From assembly GCA_016205055.1 (NCBI GenBank), contig JACQJK010000079.1, forward strand, positions 1-7,437: DNA of 7,437 nt, in the 5' to 3' direction. Positions 4,867 through 7,437 of this stretch are shown piece by piece. Positions within the stretch are counted from its first letter, which is position 1. Every line of letters begins with the position of its first letter. Source of the DNA: Candidatus Doudnabacteria bacterium (GTDB taxonomy: Bacteria > Patescibacteriota > Doudnabacteria > UBA920 > 2-01-FULL-50-11). The notes beneath the pieces are model-generated. The model was given only the letters and a program-made list of their open reading frames with translations. It ran no database searches and had not been told where the DNA came from. The translations under genes were made by a program, and so were the position numbers.

Positions 4867-6258
4867 CTAAGCTGACTCCCATTCTGGGCTTACTGCCGGA
4901 AACTTTGAAAGTTTTTTGCGAAAAACATTCTCGATCACAGTCAAGTCCTCTTTGGTCTTTGCTTCAAAGCGCAAAACTAGCGCCGGAAGGTTGGAAGAGG
5001 CCCGCACCAGCCCCCAGCCGCTTTTCATGTATACCCGCGCGCCATTAATGTCAACAACTTTATAGCCTTCGGTCTTAAACTCCTGCGTTAGCTTGTCAAC
5101 AATCGAGTATTTTACACCCTCGTCACTGACGTGCGCGTGATAAGCGGGTGTAGACACATAATAAGGAGTCTGCGCAATCACTTGCGATAACGGTTTGTCT
5201 TGTTGCGACAGATATTCCAAAAGTTTTAACGCCGCGAAGTTGGCATCGTCAAAACCATAATACTCGTCAACGAAAAAGGCGTGTCCTGATTGTTCTCCTC
5301 CAAAACTACCGCCTTCTGATTTAAGTTTTTCTTTTACATACATGTAGCCAGTGGGGCACATAATCGGTACGCCACCGTGAGCTGTAATATCTTCTGGTAA
5401 GGCCTCAGATACCTTGACATCAAAAACAATCTTTGCCCCCGGTTTTCTGGCAAGGGTCAAACGAGCAAGCAAGATTAGCCATCGGTCAGGCCAGATTGTT
5501 TGTCCCTGCTCATCCGTGACTCCTAGCCTGTCTCCATCAGCATCAATGCCAATTCCAACATCTGCCCTATGTTTTATTACCTGCCGGCCGGTATCTTCCA
5601 TCATGGCCACATTAGCAGGGTTAGGCACATAGTTGGGGTAAGCGGGGTCAAGTTTAGTATTATATTCTATAACTTCGCAGCCAAACTGGCGGAAAAGTTC
5701 AGGTGAAAACATGCTGCTGGTGGCGTTGGCGGTATTGAGTAAGATTTTAATTTTTCTGTGAAGTTTGGCCCGGGACAAGAGATCGCTGAAGTAAGCTTGT
5801 TTAATATTTTCTTCATGAAATCTGCCCGCACCCTTTGTAAAATTTTCTGCTTCCGCAAACTGCCTCACCTGCTGAATTTCGGCGCTACTTAAAGTATAAG
5901 AATACCCCATGCCTAACTTTAAACCATTCCATCCTGCTGGGTTATGACTGGCCGTAACCATTAAACCGCCCTCAACTTTAAAATAATAGGGCGCCCAATA
6001 AATCATGGGAGTTAAACAGGTCCCCAAGCCAATTGCGTCCACGCCGGTACTGCGTAAGGCATCTAAACATACCTGATAAAAATCTTCAGAGGTTTTCCTG
6101 TTATCATGCCCAACTACGGACCCTGTGATGTTATTTTTCCTAAGAAAAGTACCGTAAGCTTTGGCGATTAAACTAATTGACTTTACGTTAAGCTCCTCCT
6201 CGCTTTCCCGACCGCGAATATCATATTCGCGGAACATTAAGTGATTAAGTTTGGCCAT
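4867..6258 (-). CDS. manB: Phosphomannomutase/phosphoglucomutase (alpha-D-phosphohexomutase)
   Basis: This enzyme interconverts hexose 1- and 6-phosphates (mannose and/or glucose) through a phosphoserine, feeding nucleotide-sugar and surface polysaccharide synthesis. From ATG 6258 it has 463 residues, normal for the family, with four domains. Residues 9-16 are FREYDIRG. The active-site loop TASHNP has the catalytic Ser104. The metal loop DADGDR has D239, D241 and D243. The sugar-binding loop GGEQSGH spans 320-326. The phosphate-binding loop of domain 4 is RASSNLPALVLRFE, from R419. It reads SSN where many relatives read SNT, a mild variant. A GTG at 6273 would add five residues. ATG 6258 is preferred because MAKLN matches family starts, but neither start has a Shine-Dalgarno. 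Substrate preference cannot be decided, so the symbol is tentative. It is monocistronic and divergent from the 95-aa gene. Confidence 0.93.
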   Translation of the reverse strand: MAKLNHLMFREYDIRGRESEEELNVKSISLIAKAYGTFLRKNNITGSVVGHDNRKTSEDFYQVCLDALRSTGVDAIGLGTCLTPMIYWAPYYFKVEGGLMVTASHNPAGWNGLKLGMGYSYTLSSAEIQQVRQFAEAENFTKGAGRFHEENIKQAYFSDLLSRAKLHRKIKILLNTANATSSMFSPELFRQFGCEVIEYNTKLDPAYPNYVPNPANVAMMEDTGRQVIKHRADVGIGIDADGDRLGVTDEQGQTIWPDRWLILLARLTLARKPGAKIVFDVKVSEALPEDITAHGGVPIMCPTGYMYVKEKLKSEGGSFGGEQSGHAFFVDEYYGFDDANFAALKLLEYLSQQDKPLSQVIAQTPYYVSTPAYHAHVSDEGVKYSIVDKLTQEFKTEGYKVVDINGARVYMKSGWGLVRASSNLPALVLRFEAKTKEDLTVIENVFRKKLSKFPAVSPEWESA

Positions 6259-6294
6259 CCGAGTTTTGTTCACTAAACAAATCGCTACGCTTAC

Positions 6295-6303
6295 ATCATA
6301 TCA
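6295..6303 (-). promoter_or_regulatory. Extended -10 promoter of the mutase gene
   Basis: On the minus strand TGA TATGAT (6303-6295) is an extended -10 without a convincing -35. The transcript would start near 6288, about 30 nt before ATG 6258 and 15 nt before GTG 6273. Confidence 0.6.
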
Positions 6304-6321
6304 CATTAAAAGTCAGAAACT

Positions 6322-6350
6322 TAGACAAAAAGCGAAAGAAGCTGTATGAT
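6322..6350 (+). promoter_or_regulatory. Near-consensus promoter of the 95-aa gene
   Basis: TAGACA (6322-6327; five of six consensus bases) and TATGAT (6345-6350; five of six) are separated by 17 bp. Transcription would start near 6357, giving a leader of about 15 nt that is almost entirely the Shine-Dalgarno. It is back to back with the mutase promoter. Confidence 0.75.
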
Positions 6351-6371
6351 AAGACGCTGATAGGAGGCCTT

Positions 6372-6659
6372 ATGCTGACTTTTACCCAGCGCCGAACGGA
6401 TTGTGACGGTTGCGTCGTCTTGGTCTCGGGGGAACTCATCTGTGTCGCCGGCGGCAAGGTGCTAGTTTTGCGCTTTCTCAACCAAGCCGCTGGGTTCTTT
6501 GGACTCGTGTCCGTCGCCCCTTCCTATGGACTGCGCTTCTGCCCGGCCGAGCTAAAGCAGGTTATCGGGAACATTCGCGCGTCTGCGCTTCCGTCCAGCG
6601 AGTCTCCTGACCTGGATCGAGCGGTTGTAATCGACCCTCTACCACGCCGGATAATGTGA
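6372..6659 (+). CDS. Orphan 95-aa protein in a self-contained cistron
   Basis: I do not recognise this protein. It has 95 residues. The first half looks rich in beta strands, with DCDGC at 10-14 (a C-x-x-C spacing), then VVLVSGELICVAGGKVLVL. A possible short helix, PAELKQVIGNIRA, follows in the second half, and the tail is proline- and aspartate-rich. No signal peptide is evident. Evidence that it is a real gene comes mainly from its surroundings. There is a near-consensus promoter, then TAGGAGG (6361-6367) four bases before the ATG, and the stop codon directly abuts a 12-bp-stem terminator. Such an arrangement implies strong, independent expression. A structured RNA with an incidental ORF is a less likely alternative. 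Confidence 0.7.
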   Translation: MLTFTQRRTDCDGCVVLVSGELICVAGGKVLVLRFLNQAAGFFGLVSVAPSYGLRFCPAELKQVIGNIRASALPSSESPDLDRAVVIDPLPRRIM

Positions 6660-6696
6660 AAGCACTTTCGGAGTCCCGAAAGTGCTTGTTTTATTT
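6660..6696 (+). terminator. Strong Rho-independent terminator after the 95-aa gene
   Basis: AAGCACTTTCGG (6660-6671) pairs perfectly with CCGAAAGTGCTT (6676-6687) over a 4-nt loop, then GTTTTATTT. It starts on the base after the TGA stop. It also lies 24 nt past the stop of the convergent minus-strand gene, but has no good T-run in that direction. Confidence 0.9.
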
Positions 6697-6710
6697 CCTC
6701 ACTCTGCAAG

Positions 6711-7058
6711 TTAGGTGCCGAGTTCCCGATAATCTACGCCGGGCTCGGCTTGCGGGTAGCCGCCGGCCGCTCTGATTGGTTTTGTTCCTTCCCCGCTCTG
6801 CTCTTGTTCCATCCTTTGCAAGACATCTTCATAAGACTGGCGTAATTCGGTAGGAGTTATTTTTGCTTTCCCCGCGAAGTTCTCCAACGCGTATTCTCGC
6901 CAGAGATGCTCAAAACGCCGCTCCTGCCAACGCTCATCTTCCTGCGGCCTTGCTCCCGCGCGGTTTGCTAACTCGCGCGCCTGTCTTAAAATCCCTTCGG
7001 GAAACTTGTGACCGGTAAACTGCTGTTCAGTCGAGGGTCCGGCTTCTTTCATATACAT
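6711..7058 (-). CDS. Hypothetical hydrophilic 115-aa protein
   Basis: The function is not recognised. The 115 residues are rich in Glu, Arg and Gln, with no membrane segment or signal peptide. A long helical, possibly coiled stretch (EGILRQARELANRAG, then WQERRFEHLWREYALENF) is followed by ITPTELRQSYEDVLQRMEQEQ and a flexible Gly/Pro-rich tail. ATG 7058 and ATG 7052 are both possible starts, and no Shine-Dalgarno precedes either. The gene begins 21 nt after the stop of the 57-aa gene on the same strand, so translation may depend on ribosomes from upstream. Confidence 0.6.
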   Translation of the reverse strand: MYMKEAGPSTEQQFTGHKFPEGILRQARELANRAGARPQEDERWQERRFEHLWREYALENFAGKAKITPTELRQSYEDVLQRMEQEQSGEGTKPIRAAGGYPQAEPGVDYRELGT

Positions 7059-7079
7059 ATAGATGAAAAATACTTCGAA

Positions 7080-7253
7080 TTAATGTTCCCTCCACGCTCG
7101 CATTGCTTCAATGGCGTCATCATAGGTTGGAAACGTCCCAATTGTGCCGTCGGGAAAGGTAATTTTAAATTTATTCTTTTTTTCTTTTGATTCCCTTGCC
7201 GGGGGGCGGATACTGTCAGCCCCTTCATGAGCTCGCATTTCTGGATTTGCCAT
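7080..7253 (-). CDS. Small hypothetical protein, 57 aa
   Basis: This short ORF begins MANPEMRAHEGADSIRPP and ends AIEAMRAWREH. It has a charged linker (ESKEKKNK, 21-28) followed by a compact FKITFPDGTIGTFPTYDDAI segment. That segment reads as two short strands with an Asp-Gly turn, followed by a helix, a layout common in tiny single-domain proteins. AAAGGA (7269-7264) lies ten bases before the ATG, and a plausible promoter is further upstream. It is the first gene of a two-gene unit with the 115-aa protein. The function is unknown. Codon-like structure and context make it likely real. Confidence 0.6.
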   Translation of the reverse strand: MANPEMRAHEGADSIRPPARESKEKKNKFKITFPDGTIGTFPTYDDAIEAMRAWREH

Positions 7254-7276
7254 AAACTTTGTTTCCTTTCACCGTA

Positions 7277-7305
7277 AGTTTAGCATATCCCTGGGCGGAA
7301 GTAAA
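7277..7305 (-). promoter_or_regulatory. Predicted promoter of the 57-aa/115-aa unit
   Basis: On the minus strand TTTACT (7305-7300) and TAAACT (7282-7277) are separated by 17 bp, with an extended -10 TGC. Each box matches four of six consensus bases. The start would fall near 7270, just before the AAAGGA ribosome site. Confidence 0.5.
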
Positions 7306-7327
7306 GCGGGTCGAATTTAGTCATCTA

Positions 7328-7374
7328 AAATGTAACCATGGGGCGTATCGTTAGGACATTAGAAATGTAACCAT
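7328..7374 (+). repeat. 12-bp direct repeat, 35-bp period
   Basis: AAATGTAACCAT occurs at 7328-7339 and again at 7363-7374. CAT also recurs at the same offset before each copy (7322 and 7357). This resembles paired protein-binding sites or subterminal repeats of a mobile element, but no transposase is visible. Confidence 0.6.
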
Positions 7375-7431
7375 AGAAGTGAGTAAGTTTTAAGCCTTAA
7401 TCCCTCACTTCTAGGCTATGCCAATAATGTC
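7355..7431. repeat. Nested inverted repeat at the window end
   Basis: TAGAAGTGAG (7374-7383) is the perfect reverse complement of CTCACTTCTA (7404-7413). Outside it, GACATTA (7355-7361) mirrors TAATGTC (7425-7431), and CATAG (7372-7376) mirrors CTATG (7416-7420). The whole could fold into an interrupted hairpin, or mark two element ends facing each other. Seven bases follow before the window ends. Confidence 0.6.
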
Positions 7432-7437
7432 TATGTC

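Noticed and set aside
7338..7370. Ten-codon ORF (MGRIVRTLEM) near the window end
   Set aside because: It is too short to support, has no ribosome site, and overlaps the direct repeats.

Overview
The window carries four recognisable protein genes, several unknown small proteins and an unusual stretch of tRNA-derived DNA. Base composition is moderate, genes are compact, and the housekeeping genes stand alone rather than in classical operons. The mix is a ribonuclease J with an extended basic N-terminus, a tryptophanyl-tRNA synthetase that looks leaderless, a one-gene phosphomannomutase/phosphoglucomutase and short orphan ORFs. This best fits an uncultivated bacterium with a small genome, possibly of the Patescibacteria/CPR type. 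The placement is inferred from gene style, not from a marker gene. Both window ends lie in repeats, which would suit an assembled contig broken at repeats.

Positions 1-360 hold three 3' halves of tRNA-Leu(CAG) in one orientation. The first, cut by the window start, is a normal 3' half ending in CCA. The second and third start at the anticodon stem, lack any visible 5' half, and are interrupted at the same place in the T-loop, between T55 and C56, by inserts of 58 and 30 nt that contain palindromes. A 15-nt spacer recurs between and after the copies. This is the most unusual part of the window.

Positions 361-2411 hold a strong extended -10 promoter, a long leader and the RNase J gene. Back-to-back terminators (2439-2498) separate it from a convergent LuxR-type regulator on the minus strand (2527-3084). 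That regulator's receiver-like domain has lost the phosphorylation residues. It is divergent from trpS (3187-4176), whose -10 box lies six bases before the start codon. trpS is followed by a 214-aa protein of unknown function (4199-4843), probably on the same transcript, and then a terminator.

Positions 4867-6258 (minus) encode a phosphohexomutase of the PMM/PGM family. Divergent from it is a self-contained 95-aa orphan cistron (6372-6659) with a near-consensus promoter, a strong Shine-Dalgarno and a 12-bp-stem terminator. Positions 6711-7253 (minus) form a two-gene unit of small hydrophilic proteins, 57 aa followed by 115 aa. The last ~110 bases contain a 12-bp direct repeat and a nested inverted repeat that look like the edge of a mobile element or a repeat boundary.

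Together the known genes cover RNA processing and decay (RNase J), tRNA charging (TrpS) and sugar-phosphate supply for the cell envelope or polysaccharides (PMM/PGM). The orphan genes have stronger ribosome-binding sites than the housekeeping genes, which suggests two styles of translation initiation in this genome.
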